NCBI GenBank assembly: GCA_026388765.1
Contig: JAPLJC010000197.1
Coordinates: 1-50,043, forward strand
Direction: 5' to 3'
Length of the DNA stretch: 50,043 bases
Source of the DNA: Deltaproteobacteria bacterium
Lineage (GTDB): Bacteria; Desulfobacterota; Desulfobaccia; Desulfobaccales; 0-14-0-80-60-11
Under the pieces are notes generated by a model, which searched no databases, had not been told where the DNA came from, and saw only the letters and a program-made list of their open reading frames with translations. A program made the translations under genes and the position numbers. Of this stretch, positions 33,518-41,983 are shown piece after piece; positions within the stretch are counted from its first letter, which is position 1, and the number at the start of each line of letters is the position of its first letter.

Positions 33518-34300
33518 CTATCTCCATTTGAGCGAGTATTTACAGGTCCAGAAGTAGCCGCACCACGAGGGGGAGCATACCCAGGAACCGGGATCGCAGG
33601 GCGGAAATAATCCCGCCCGGATCTGGGCCAGCAATAGATGTACCCTTAAGATTAAATTGGCCCAGTCCTCCGGCCCCCGCGTAGTGGGCAAGGACTGCAG
33701 TTTTGGTTCTTTGTTGTTCACCAAGATTTCCAGGCTGATCTTCTCCGGCCATTTCCCGGTGTGGTGGGCCACCAGCCCGGCATAAAAGGTGAGCTGCAGG
33801 GAGTGGTCGGCCTCCCCGCTGGACTTGCTCTTGTCGGCGGTCTTCAGGTCCGGCAGCCAATGCGCCTCGGTGAGCACGTCGATGGTCCCCTGGAGGGGTA
33901 AATCCAGACCCACATCGAGACTGAGCTGTTCTTCCACCAAGGTGGGCTGAATGGCCGGGGCCAGGGATTCCCGGTAAAGCTTGGTGAGCCGCACCGCCGC
34001 CTCTAAACCAGCGGTTAAGAGTTGCTCTTTCTCGGAGATTCGATCTTTGGGGATAAAGACCCCTTCTTCCTTGACCTGCTTCACGTAATGATCCCGGGCT
34101 GCGTCCTGGAGATCGCCTACCGGCAGATCTTCCTTGGTGTGCAGCTTCTGTTCGTGGTTGATCTGGGCGGCTTTGTGAGTCGCCGAGCCCCGGCGGGCGG
34201 CGATTCCTGGGGGGATGGTCTCACCTCGGAGATAGCGGCGCTCAAACTGCTGGGGGCACCTTAAGAACATGCCCAGCATCGATTGGGTTATAGCTTTCAT
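33518..34300 (-). CDS. PD-(D/E)XK nuclease, Cas4/RecB-like, probably Fe-S
   Basis: Protein of 260 residues. N-terminal SMLGMFLRCPQQFERRYLRG and GSATHKA provide one Cys and a catalytic His. The nuclease core has GTIDVL, the DLKTADKS segment (D-x-K) and QLTFYA, a RecB motif. A Cys cluster lies at the C-terminus (CDPGSWVCSPSWCGYFWTCKY, in which CSPSWCGYFWTC is the key part). One N-terminal plus three C-terminal Cys is the pattern of 4Fe-4S Cas4/AddB-type nucleases. Known: such enzymes are exonucleases on DNA ends. No cas genes or CRISPR array are present, so it is a phage-like repair or recombination enzyme. Confidence 0.75.
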   Translation of the reverse strand: MKAITQSMLGMFLRCPQQFERRYLRGETIPPGIAARRGSATHKAAQINHEQKLHTKEDLPVGDLQDAARDHYVKQVKEEGVFIPKDRISEKEQLLTAGLEAAVRLTKLYRESLAPAIQPTLVEEQLSLDVGLDLPLQGTIDVLTEAHWLPDLKTADKSKSSGEADHSLQLTFYAGLVAHHTGKWPEKISLEILVNNKEPKLQSLPTTRGPEDWANLILRVHLLLAQIRAGLFPPCDPGSWVCSPSWCGYFWTCKYSLKWR

Positions 34301-34331
34301 CTGATTTCTCCTCGAAAAACTTGTTAAACTT

Positions 34332-34583
34332 TTAGTGAAAAATCCCTTTGCCGCCCATTGGTCGTGATCGGCGTTGGCGGCACGCTTTCTTGAATATAGG
34401 GTCGGCTCGGTTTTTGATTTCTCCAGGGCCGCAAGGGTTTATCGTCAGTCCATTGGCCATCTGTAACCTGCTTCCGGGGTTTTCAGGAGGAAAGACCATT
34501 GCCAAACAGGCCTTTGGCTTTGGACCTCGATCTTGACCTAAAGTCTCCGATCTCCCGAGTTCCTCTGGTGGGTAAAAGATCAT
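34332..34583 (-). CDS. Small hypothetical protein (83 aa)
   Basis: ATG 34583 overlaps the stop of the upstream zinc-ribbon gene by four bases (ATGA), which is the main support. The product is basic and Pro/Gly-rich (SRLQMANGLTINPCGPGEIKN) with only two cysteines. It lies 32 bases before the nuclease gene in the same transcript. I do not recognise a family. Confidence 0.4.
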   Translation of the reverse strand: MIFYPPEELGRSETLGQDRGPKPKACLAMVFPPENPGSRLQMANGLTINPCGPGEIKNRADPIFKKACRQRRSRPMGGKGIFH

Positions 34584-34999
34584 TTTTTCTCTGTAGCCAA
34601 TTTTTCCAACTCAGCCAGTAGAGACCTCATTTGGGCTAACCTCTCATGCCACTCCATTTCAATTTTCTCCCGCGTCTCTCCCGGAAATTCTCGCGAGTTA
34701 CGGATCTTCCTCTCCAGATTCTCTTTATCCTCCAGGAGGGCAATATCTTCTTGCACCACCAACCGCGACAATTCCAGGGCCGGCTTGCCGGTGAGCTGCT
34801 CCAATCTGGGAATTTTCTCGGGGTCCAAGAGATCTACGGGCGGTATCACTAACAGGGCATTAAAGATATCATAAGTGCAACCATCGCAAATCGGCTCGGC
34901 TAACAGAGTCTCCCAAACCAGGAAATCTTCATCCACATGATCAGGACAAAAAGGACAACGATAACCCTCTGGCACCTTAACCCACCTAATTTTGCTCAA
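34580..34999 (-). CDS. Zinc-ribbon-like hypothetical protein with C-terminal coiled coil
   Basis: Protein of 139 residues. Two CxxC pairs (CPFC near residue 15 and CDGC near 38, separated by about 20 residues) form a likely zinc ribbon. The second half is a long charged helix (DIALLEDKENLERKIRNSR and EIEMEWHERLAQMRSLLAELEKLA-type heptads). It is probably the first gene of the transcript ending in the recombination pair. Function unknown; zinc-ribbon proteins near phage replication genes often bind DNA or polymerase. Confidence 0.6.
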   Translation of the reverse strand: MSKIRWVKVPEGYRCPFCPDHVDEDFLVWETLLAEPICDGCTYDIFNALLVIPPVDLLDPEKIPRLEQLTGKPALELSRLVVQEDIALLEDKENLERKIRNSREFPGETREKIEMEWHERLAQMRSLLAELEKLATEKK

Positions 35000-35954
35000 G
35001 ACGTCCTCCCTTAAACCGAAATTAAATCTCGACCGCGCCTGCTATATATTCAGATTAGGCCCCGAGAAATTAACCGCTAAGCCAATTTTTTTTTCATTTT
35101 TTTTGATAATTGAGTCGGCTACCTTAATTAGTTAAATAATTTCCATGTGTTATTCACACGGATTTTTTACGCCTCCCCAATATTCTGGTGATACTCCGTG
35201 CCGGGGGTAGCACTTCGACTTATGCTCTCTGCCGGTCACGGAAAATCTGCCGAGCTATCGGGCAGCTGATTGCCACAGACCATTACCACCCGGATTACCA
35301 TACCTGGAGGCCCCTGCCGTTCTGGAGGCGGCTAGGCGCCAGGTCTTACCGCGTGTGTAGGGTAGCGGCAAAGTGATCAGAGCTTGGCCAGCTGGGCTCC
35401 CTGCCCCCGCGGCAGCTCTAGCCTCGATTAGGGTGCAGGATTAAATGATCGCCTGCAAGTTACCGGTTCTGGTGGCCATAGCCGGGCCCGGGGTAGGCCA
35501 CTAACTCCTGAGGAGGCTCCAGGCTGGCGATTAGAAATCCGCCTCCACCCTGCTGGGAGCTCTTCCTGGATTTCAAGTGCCAGGGGCAGGGAATGGATTA
35601 TCTCAGGGAATCATCAGGGAAGGTTCGATCGGGCTGGAAGGGGTCTTTGAAGAGGAGTTCACCCACCGCATTGCCTTACATACTGGGGCTGGTTTCTTAA
35701 ATCGCCAACAGGTGGCTACCTGGGTGGGGGGGATAGCTTCGCCTCACCGCGGGTGCGGCCAGGTACCAGGGCCGCAGGGCGGTTGGGATGGCCGGAGACC
35801 AATCCGGCCTTGCCCATCTGGCCACCCCTGCTTGCCGGGTAGATCTAGGATAATCCAGGCCTGCTACCAAGGGCTAGTCCCGGCCGGAAAAAGCGGCTGG
35901 TCCGCCTGAATTAATAAAAAACCCTGCCCCTCCTGAATACGGGCACAACCACCC
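35000..35954. other. Long island spacer without a supported gene
   Basis: About 950 bases. The first 160 bases are AT-rich with long T-runs and probably carry the minus-strand promoter of the zinc-ribbon gene. The remainder is GC-rich but open frames on either strand are short, lack ribosome sites and match nothing I recognise. It may be eroded coding DNA. Confidence 0.4.
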
Positions 35955-36967
35955 TCAACCGCGGCGTTTATCCAACAATTTGCTCCTAACTCCCGAGCCA
36001 GGCGCCGGTGGGCCTTTGAGCTGGTAGTGCCCATAACTGATCCTCTCAATAATCCCTTGTTTAATCATCTTTTTCAGCAGGTTACCCACGTTAGCACTCT
36101 TTTTGCCCAGGGCCTGGGCGATATCCTGTTGTCTCAAGGGCTCAGATGCCTTTTTAAGGAGATCCACAATCTCCTGCCTTTCCGGAGTGAGATGATTCCC
36201 CTCGGTTTGCTCCCGAATCTCCCAAATGCCGGTGGTTTCATCAAATCTCAGGGCCAGCTCAGCTTCCTTCTGATTCCGGCCCGAAATCAAGAGGGTAGCC
36301 TCCGTTTGCAAGCGTTTACGATTCAAGAGGGCAATGGTATCTGCGGCGCCGGTCAGGCCGGTGGAGCCACTCACCCGATCAAACTCGTCCCCGGCCCCAG
36401 TTTTCCGCAAATGGTGCACCAAAACTATGGCAATTTTACGACTAGTGGCGATGTCTTTGAACTTAGAGATGATCTCATAATCGGCATGATAATTCCCCTG
36501 ATTCAGGTCGCAAATCTTTCCGAGGATATCAATCATTACCAGCTTGGTCTCCGGGTGCTTCACTAACCATTCGTCCAAATCTTTCAAGCCGCCAAGCGCA
36601 CGCGTGAGCCACTTGAATATTATATGAAGCCTATCCGGAGCAGCAGCACTGCCAAGCACCTTCTGAAGCCGCTGCTTCATATCAGCAGGCGTATCTTCCA
36701 GGGCTAAATATAAGACATCATGGGCCGGCACCTCAACCCCTAACACCTTGCCACCGCTGGTACTCCCAGGCCAATGTGCAGACACAAATAAGATTTGCCG
36801 ATCTTCGGTTTGGAGACCAGTAGGGTAACACCTTGGGAGATGAAGCCGGGCACAAGGGTGGTTGGCTCAGAAGAATCCAGGTCCATAATTTGCTGGGCCG
36901 TGTAGGTGGAGGGCCCACCACCATAACGTCTTACATGATCAGCTAAAGACATAATTTTTCTCCTCAT
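35955..36967 (-). pseudogene. RepA-like AAA_25 ATPase with C-terminal winged helix, paralog 1, frameshifted
   Basis: The first part (36967 to about 36750) has the N-terminal segment IMDLDSSEPTTLVPGFISQG and an intact Walker A SKPKIGKS. Around 36745-36775 the frame shifts, and the rest continues in another frame: GGKVLGVEVPAHDVLYLALE, Walker B KLVMIDILGKI, LVHHLRKTG and SGSTGLTGAADTIALL. A C-terminal winged-helix domain follows (ALGKKSANVGNLLKKMIKQG). Known: AAA_25/RepA-like ATPases act as replicative helicases or helicase loaders of plasmids and phages. Inference: inactivated by a single-base indel. Upstream sequence resembles that of paralog 2. Confidence 0.75.
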
Positions 36968-37167
36968 GATTAATTAGGCCTTCCAGTAAAGGGGAAGGCT
37001 GGCAACTCATTTTCTTTTTCACTGGGTAACCCCCTTAGTATCAGTCCTGATTCTCTCCCAGGACTTTAAGATTTTGAGATAATGATTATCTCCGGTATTT
37101 TTTTTGTGGACCACATCAGCAAGCCTAAAATATAAGATATTTAATACCTTGGCACCGATGGGTGGCC

Positions 37168-37386
37168 TCATTGATCTCGGGGTCTAGGCCCCCCCTGAGC
37201 GACCGGCTTGGTGGCCCCCATCCGCAGATTCATGGTCTCTCCGCTTAAACTTCTCGGAAGTTTCACTGACACGTAAAGATATAACCAGTGATAATGATTA
37301 GCCTTATGCCATAGATTCACTACTTTCACCGCATTTTCCGTGACCCCCACCCCCAGGCCGGCCAAAAGTTCATTGGAAATTCTCAT
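37168..37386 (-). CDS. Small hypothetical protein (72 aa)
   Basis: ATG 37386 overlaps the end of the ATPase gene by 17 bases and is followed by a 72-codon frame (VVNLWHKANHYHWLYLYVSV). Support is weak: no ribosome site beyond the coding overlap and no family. It may be translated by coupling or may be chance. Confidence 0.25.
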   Translation of the reverse strand: MRISNELLAGLGVGVTENAVKVVNLWHKANHYHWLYLYVSVKLPRSLSGETMNLRMGATKPVAQGGPRPRDQ

Positions 37387-38449
37387 CGCAAAGGGATTCG
37401 ATATCTTTGCTTATCTTGGCTGATAAACGGTCAATAGCCGCGTCTAACTCTTCCGGCGTCATCATCCGTTGCCTTTTCTTGGATATACGGCCTTCCACCT
37501 GCCAGGGTTTATGGGAGTAATCCATAAGGCAGTAATGCCCATGGTAGGGCTTCCTGATAATCCCTTGTTTACGCAACTGGGTGAGCAGGTTGGCCACATT
37601 AGTTTTGCTTTTACCCAACTCCTCGACAATGGCCTGGTGGCGCCAAACGCCCGGCTTTTCCCGGAATAGGGTCACGATCTCTTGCCTTGCCTGTGTTAGA
37701 CGCGATTCTCTTCCTGGACTCGGCCCCTCCCAACCGCCCGTAGTCTTATTTAAGGCCAACTCCAGCCTCTTACGATTACGGCCTAAAATACTGAGAGTGG
37801 CCCCCCTTTGGTAGGGCCGGCGATCCAAGATGGCAAAGGTATCGATCGCCACGATCATGCGGGTCGATCCGCTAGCCGGATCAAAGAAATCTGCCAAGCC
37901 GGCCTGCTGTGGGTGGTGCACCACCACCAGAGCGATCTGGTAGCTAGTGGCGATGGATTTGAGCCTGCTAAACTGCTCCTGACCGGCCTCGTCAGGCCTC
38001 TGCTTCCGGCTGCGGTACATCTCGATGAATACCAACCGGGTCTCAGGATTGGCGGTTAACCTGGCTTCCAGCTCCTCGAAGCCTGGCTCGTCCAGGTGCA
38101 TTGATTTGAAAACCATCTCAAGCCGAACCGGGCAATCAGCACCCTGGAGCATCTTTTTAAGGCGCTCCCGCGTCCGCGGCTCGGTGGCTTTGGGGGCCAG
38201 ATACAAGACCTGCTGGGCTTTTACCTCCGTGCCGAACACCTTGCCACCCCTGGCCACCTCCAGGGCCAGGCCCAGACCCAAAATAGGCATTCCCATTTTG
38301 GGTTCAGCTACCATTACGGTTACCCCTGGAGAAATAAATCCGGGAACAATGCTGGTCGCTTGCGGGGTCTCCCCTTCCCTAACCTCATCAGTTGCATGGC
38401 TGCTGGACTCCCGGTCAATAATTGTCTTAACTTGGTCAAATAATGTCAT
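37370..38449 (-). CDS. RepA-like AAA_25 ATPase with C-terminal winged helix, paralog 2, degraded Walker motifs
   Basis: Protein of 359 residues from ATG 38449 (AGGAG upstream). Same layout as paralog 1: PGFISPGVTVMV, nucleotide-binding region, HHPQQAG and SGSTRMIVAID, winged helix (ELGKSKTNVANLLTQLRKQG), plus a short C-terminal extension. The Walker A position reads AEPKMGMPILG where paralog 1 has SKPKIGKSYLC, so the catalytic Lys and Ser/Thr are gone; Walker B Asp is Glu (LVFIEMY). Inference: full-length but unable to hydrolyse ATP; perhaps only a DNA-binding relic. Confidence 0.7.
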   Translation of the reverse strand: MTLFDQVKTIIDRESSSHATDEVREGETPQATSIVPGFISPGVTVMVAEPKMGMPILGLGLALEVARGGKVFGTEVKAQQVLYLAPKATEPRTRERLKKMLQGADCPVRLEMVFKSMHLDEPGFEELEARLTANPETRLVFIEMYRSRKQRPDEAGQEQFSRLKSIATSYQIALVVVHHPQQAGLADFFDPASGSTRMIVAIDTFAILDRRPYQRGATLSILGRNRKRLELALNKTTGGWEGPSPGRESRLTQARQEIVTLFREKPGVWRHQAIVEELGKSKTNVANLLTQLRKQGIIRKPYHGHYCLMDYSHKPWQVEGRISKKRQRMMTPEELDAAIDRLSAKISKDIESLCDENFQ

Positions 38450-38637
38450 ATCCTGCTCCTCTTGATTAGGCCTGCCTTCTATTGGGCGGCCTATTAGTTT
38501 TTTTGGGCCAGATAATCTGCTTGTCGTTGTGGTCGGCTTCCTTCTCCGGCGACAAAATTCGGGATCGGAAGCTCCCGGCATCTGCCTGACCCTCTTCCCC
38601 TTCCCAATTATTCGATGATTAACACTTGGGACAGTAA

Positions 38638-38677
38638 GGCTAATTTCTTTGAGATTTGGCTAATTTCTTTGAGATTT
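38638..38677. repeat. Perfect 20-bp tandem repeat
   Basis: GGCTAATTTCTTTGAGATTT occurs twice in a row (38638-38657, 38658-38677), about 190 bases upstream of the paralog 2 start. It is suitable as a pair of protein-binding sites or iterons, or is a slippage duplication. Confidence 0.9.
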
Positions 38678-38837
38678 AGATAGGTTGAGGATTTTGGCTC
38701 CATCTTGGGGGGAATCTGCCCCAAAATTTATTTTCTTTCACCGTAATTTTTTTGCCTAAAGATAAAAAAGTTGCGGGAAAGGCTATCCGTACCCCTTGAT
38801 CGGGAACTAACTCCAGGCCTATTGGGAGGGGCTGGGG

Positions 38838-39030
38838 GATGGCGGTTTTTTCACCGGCGGCCTCGACCCGAAGGGCGGGCGGTACCTTCTTGAACTGGCT
38901 GAACGATCGCACGTCAAAGGTATTCGTGATCGCCACCTGCAATGATTACACGAAGCTTCCCCGGGAATACAGCCTGATTGGGTGGGATGCCATCCTTTTC
39001 GTGGACCCCCCGGCGTTGGCTGAAGGATGA
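38838..39030 (+). pseudogene. Fragment of an AAA+ ATPase (Ycf46/FtsH-like)
   Basis: On the plus strand the frame reads GGTFLNWLNDRTSKVFVIATCN, shown in part as TFLNWLNDRTSKVFVIATCN, followed by YTKLPREYSLIGWDAILFVD. This is the sensor-1/arginine-finger region of AAA+ ATPases, where family members have FLTWLNDHTSxVFVVATxNDxxxLPPE and RxDAxFFxDLP. The usual RxDR region is shortened to IGWDAI, and a stop follows at 39028. No Walker motifs are found upstream, so only a remnant of about 60 residues survives. Further eroded sequence may extend to about 39240 in other frames. Confidence 0.6.
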
Positions 39031-39251
39031 AATATTTTGGAAATTTACCTGCCTCAGTTTAGCGGTACTGAGGCTGCAAAGTAACGGCTGCCATAACTGG
39101 ACGATTTTGGGGGACCAGAGATCGGGTAAATCGCTATCGAGGCGGATTTTAACGTCAGGGTCTGCTACCGAAGAGCGCCTTTCCATATATCCAAAGAAAG
39201 TGGGCAATTCACCAGGAACTGCTTATATACTTTTCTTTTAAGCCCATCAAA

Positions 39252-41205
39252 GACTGCCATCCAGCGCGACAAGTATCACTTTTGCGGTCCGGCGCGTCTG
39301 TGATAAGCTTGAAGGCCTGGAACAGGCATTTTCATTCCTTAACCAGTGATTACCCATGAAGCCTGCTGAACCCATCAAAGATAAGATCAGGCACAGCCTC
39401 CACTTGGAGCGCGCCCTGCGCTTGGTGTGGCGCAGCGCCCCGGGCTGGACCGCGGCCAATTTTGGGCTCATCCTGATCCAGGGCCTGCTTCCCCTGGTTT
39501 CTCTCTACCTGATGAAGCTCATCGTAGATGCTGTCACCGCCGGTTTGGTGTCACCTGAAAAATCCGCGGCCTTAAGTAAAGTCATCCTACTGATCGCCAT
39601 TGCGGCTGCCGTAGCTTTGTTTGCCGCCTGCTGCCGCTCCCTCACGGAGATTGTCAAAGAGGCCCAGACCCAGGTGGTCACTGACCACGTGGCCGACGTC
39701 ATCCACGGCAAGTCGGTGGCGGTGGACCTGGAGTATTACGAGGACCCCAAGTATTACGACACCCTGCACAGGGCCCAGCAGGAGGCTACTTACAGGCCGA
39801 CCAGGATAATGAACAGCCTGATGCAATTAGGTCAAAGCGGCATCTCGTTGGTAACCATGGGAGGTTTGCTAGTCGTATTTCGCTGGTGGGTTGCTGCCAT
39901 GCTTTTGTGGCTGCGGTCCCCGGGGTTTTGATACGCTTGAGATACGCCAAACAGATGTACGATTGGCAGCGCCAGCATACCCAGGCTGAAAGGCGAGCCC
40001 ATTATTATCATTGGATGCTCACAGACGGGGGCCATGCTCAGGAGATCCGGCTCTTTGGCCTGGGTTCGCTTTTCATGGATTGGTTCCGGGAGTTAAGAAA
40101 GAAGCTCCGGGTTGAAAAGTTGCAAATTTCCGCCAGGCGTTCCTTGGCGGATTTGATCACCCAGGCCAGTGCCACGGCGGCGATTTTCGGAGCTCTGGCT
40201 TTTGTTGCCTTCCAGACAATTAAGGGGGCCATCACCATCGGGGATATGGTTATGTACTATGGGGCCTTTCAGCGGGCCCAGGGATCTCTTCAGGAAATCT
40301 GGACCAGTCTGACTATCCTTTACGAGGATAACCTCTTTCTCGCCAACTTTAGCGAGTTTCTCGATCTCAAGCCAAAACTCGTGGAGCCACCTACTTCAAC
40401 ACCTTTTCCGCGCCCGATAAAGGAAGGGATTCTCCTGAATCAGGTCAATTTCCATTATCTCACCGGGGAGAGAGGCGTGTTGGAGGATATCAGTCTCCAG
40501 ATTTTGCCGGGCCAGGTAGTGGCCCTAGTGGGTGAGAATGGCTCAGGTAAAACGACTCTTATCAAGCTCCTCTACCGGCTCTATGACCCGGTAAGTGGCA
40601 ATATATCCATTGACAAGATTGATCTGCGCCAATTTGATCCCGGCGACATAAGGCGAGAAGTCAGCGTCATTCTTCAAGATTACGCCCACTACTGCCTGAC
40701 GGCGCGGGAGATTATCTGGCTGGGAGACATCAGCCTAAACTCCCGGGATAACAAGATTTACGCCGCGGCCCGGCAGACAGGAGCCGATGATTTTATCAAA
40801 AAGTTGCCCCGGGGGTACGAGACCGTTTTGGGTCATGAGTTTGAGGACCAGGGAGAGCTCAGCGTGGGCGAATGGCAGAAAGTGGCCCTGGCCCGCGCTT
40901 TCCTGCGAGAAGCCCAACTAATCATTTTGGATGAGCCGACGAGCTGGATGGACGCCCGAGCGGAATACGAGGTTTTTAAATCCTTCCGGCATATTTTTAA
41001 AGACCGCATGGTTCTGCTCGTCAGTCATCGCTTTTCCACAGTCAGGCTGGCAGATTATATCTTTGTATTGGAAAATGGGAGGATAATCGAAAGCGGTACA
41101 CATAGCGAGTTAATTCAGAGGGGCGGTAAGTATGCGCGGTTATTTGAAATGCAGGCGAGTTCTTATCGATAAAGAAAGTTTTGCTAACTTGGGAAATGAC
41201 TGAAA
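39252..41205. repeat. Long direct repeat, right copy (about 1.95 kb, contains ABC exporter gene)
   Basis: Same-orientation counterpart of 27664-29619, including about 100 bases upstream of the ABC start codon and about 33 bases after the stop. It marks the right end of the island. Confidence 0.9.
39356..41172 (+). pseudogene. ABC exporter (fused permease-ATPase), copy 2, frameshifted
   Basis: Begins with the same MKPAEPIKDKIRHSLHLE start as copy 1 and has Glu (GAG 39782-39784) where copy 1 has a stop. At 39902-39906 the run reads GCTTTTGTGG where copy 1 has GCTCTTTGTGG: one base is missing, so the first frame ends at 39931. The rest continues in another frame to 41172 with Walker A GENGSGKTTL, signature LSVGEWQ, Walker B LIILDEP and H-loop VSHRFS all intact. 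Inference: independently inactivated paralog. No slippery heptamer suggests programmed shifting. A start at 39886 would give a half-length protein lacking the first membrane helices. Confidence 0.88.
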
Positions 41206-41983
41206 TTAACAATTCGTCAGAGCATTTCATTCATAAACCTGAATTATTCCGCAGGAAAAGATGGAAACCAGCATAACTATCTGATATAAAAGGTAGGATC
41301 TACTTTCCCGCCCCTGGCCAAAGCTCAGACTAAAATTTCATCGTCGGTTCGAGTTTGTTAACCTCTTGTTTAGCTTTCTTTACATTTATCCTCGCAAAAT
41401 ATGAATTCCAATGGGGTATCTATCGAAATTTATTGGTACTTCCAGCTTTGGTATGGAGCTTGCTTACATTTGAGGCAGGAGACAGGTGCCCTCACGCGCA
41501 AAACCGAGAAAATATCATCTGCATTAGAGATTGGGTACCGTCATTATCTGAAGGCAGCAAGGCGGGGGCAAGCCAGGGGTTTTATTGACCTCCGGCGCTC
41601 CACCATCTCAAAGACAGCAGACGGCAGGCCCCGGGCAACCTCGAGCCACCTTTAATGAACACGACCGGAAATTTTCCAGTTTGCACGAGAATCCGGAAAG
41701 CTCAACGAAAAACTTGCAAACCGGAATCCTTTCATTTAAAATTTCCATATGCATGGCGATACGAGAATTAAGGAAATTCAACCGGGCAGGAAAGTTCTTT
41801 AAATTGTGGTCAAGATCATCAAGTCTCAAACCGGCTTTTGATCTTAATGCTATGTCAAACAATCCATGTTTTCTGTGGCAAAATACCACCAAAAACTAAT
41901 TTAACTTACTGCTTTTATTGCGATTATATGATGTCCCCATATGTAATTTGAGGGACGGTAGTGTGTCCTGAGGATGGCAGCAA
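41173..41983. other. Island-to-operon spacer without a supported gene
   Basis: About 810 bases. Open frames near 41355-41655 and 41585-41899 lack ribosome sites and recognisable sequence. The last 100 bases should contain the promoter and leader of the exopolysaccharide operon, with an ops-like element at 41954-41964. Confidence 0.4.
41954..41964 (+). promoter_or_regulatory. ops-like element
   Basis: GACGGTAGTGT matches the RfaH recruitment consensus GGCGGTAGYNT at ten of eleven positions. It is flanked by GGAC/GTCC (41953-41956 and 41964-41967), which can form a hairpin. It lies 20 bases before the start of an RfaH/UpxY-type gene, in the presumed leader of the operon. Confidence 0.5.

Noticed and set aside
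38676-38942. 88-codon minus-strand gene
   Set aside because: Its first half is antisense to the recognisable AAA+ fragment on the plus strand, and it has no ribosome site or family.
39896-39912. Programmed -1 frameshift in ABC copy 2
   Set aside because: There is no X-XXY-YYZ slippery heptamer and no obvious downstream stem; copy 1 has the extra base, so deletion is simpler.
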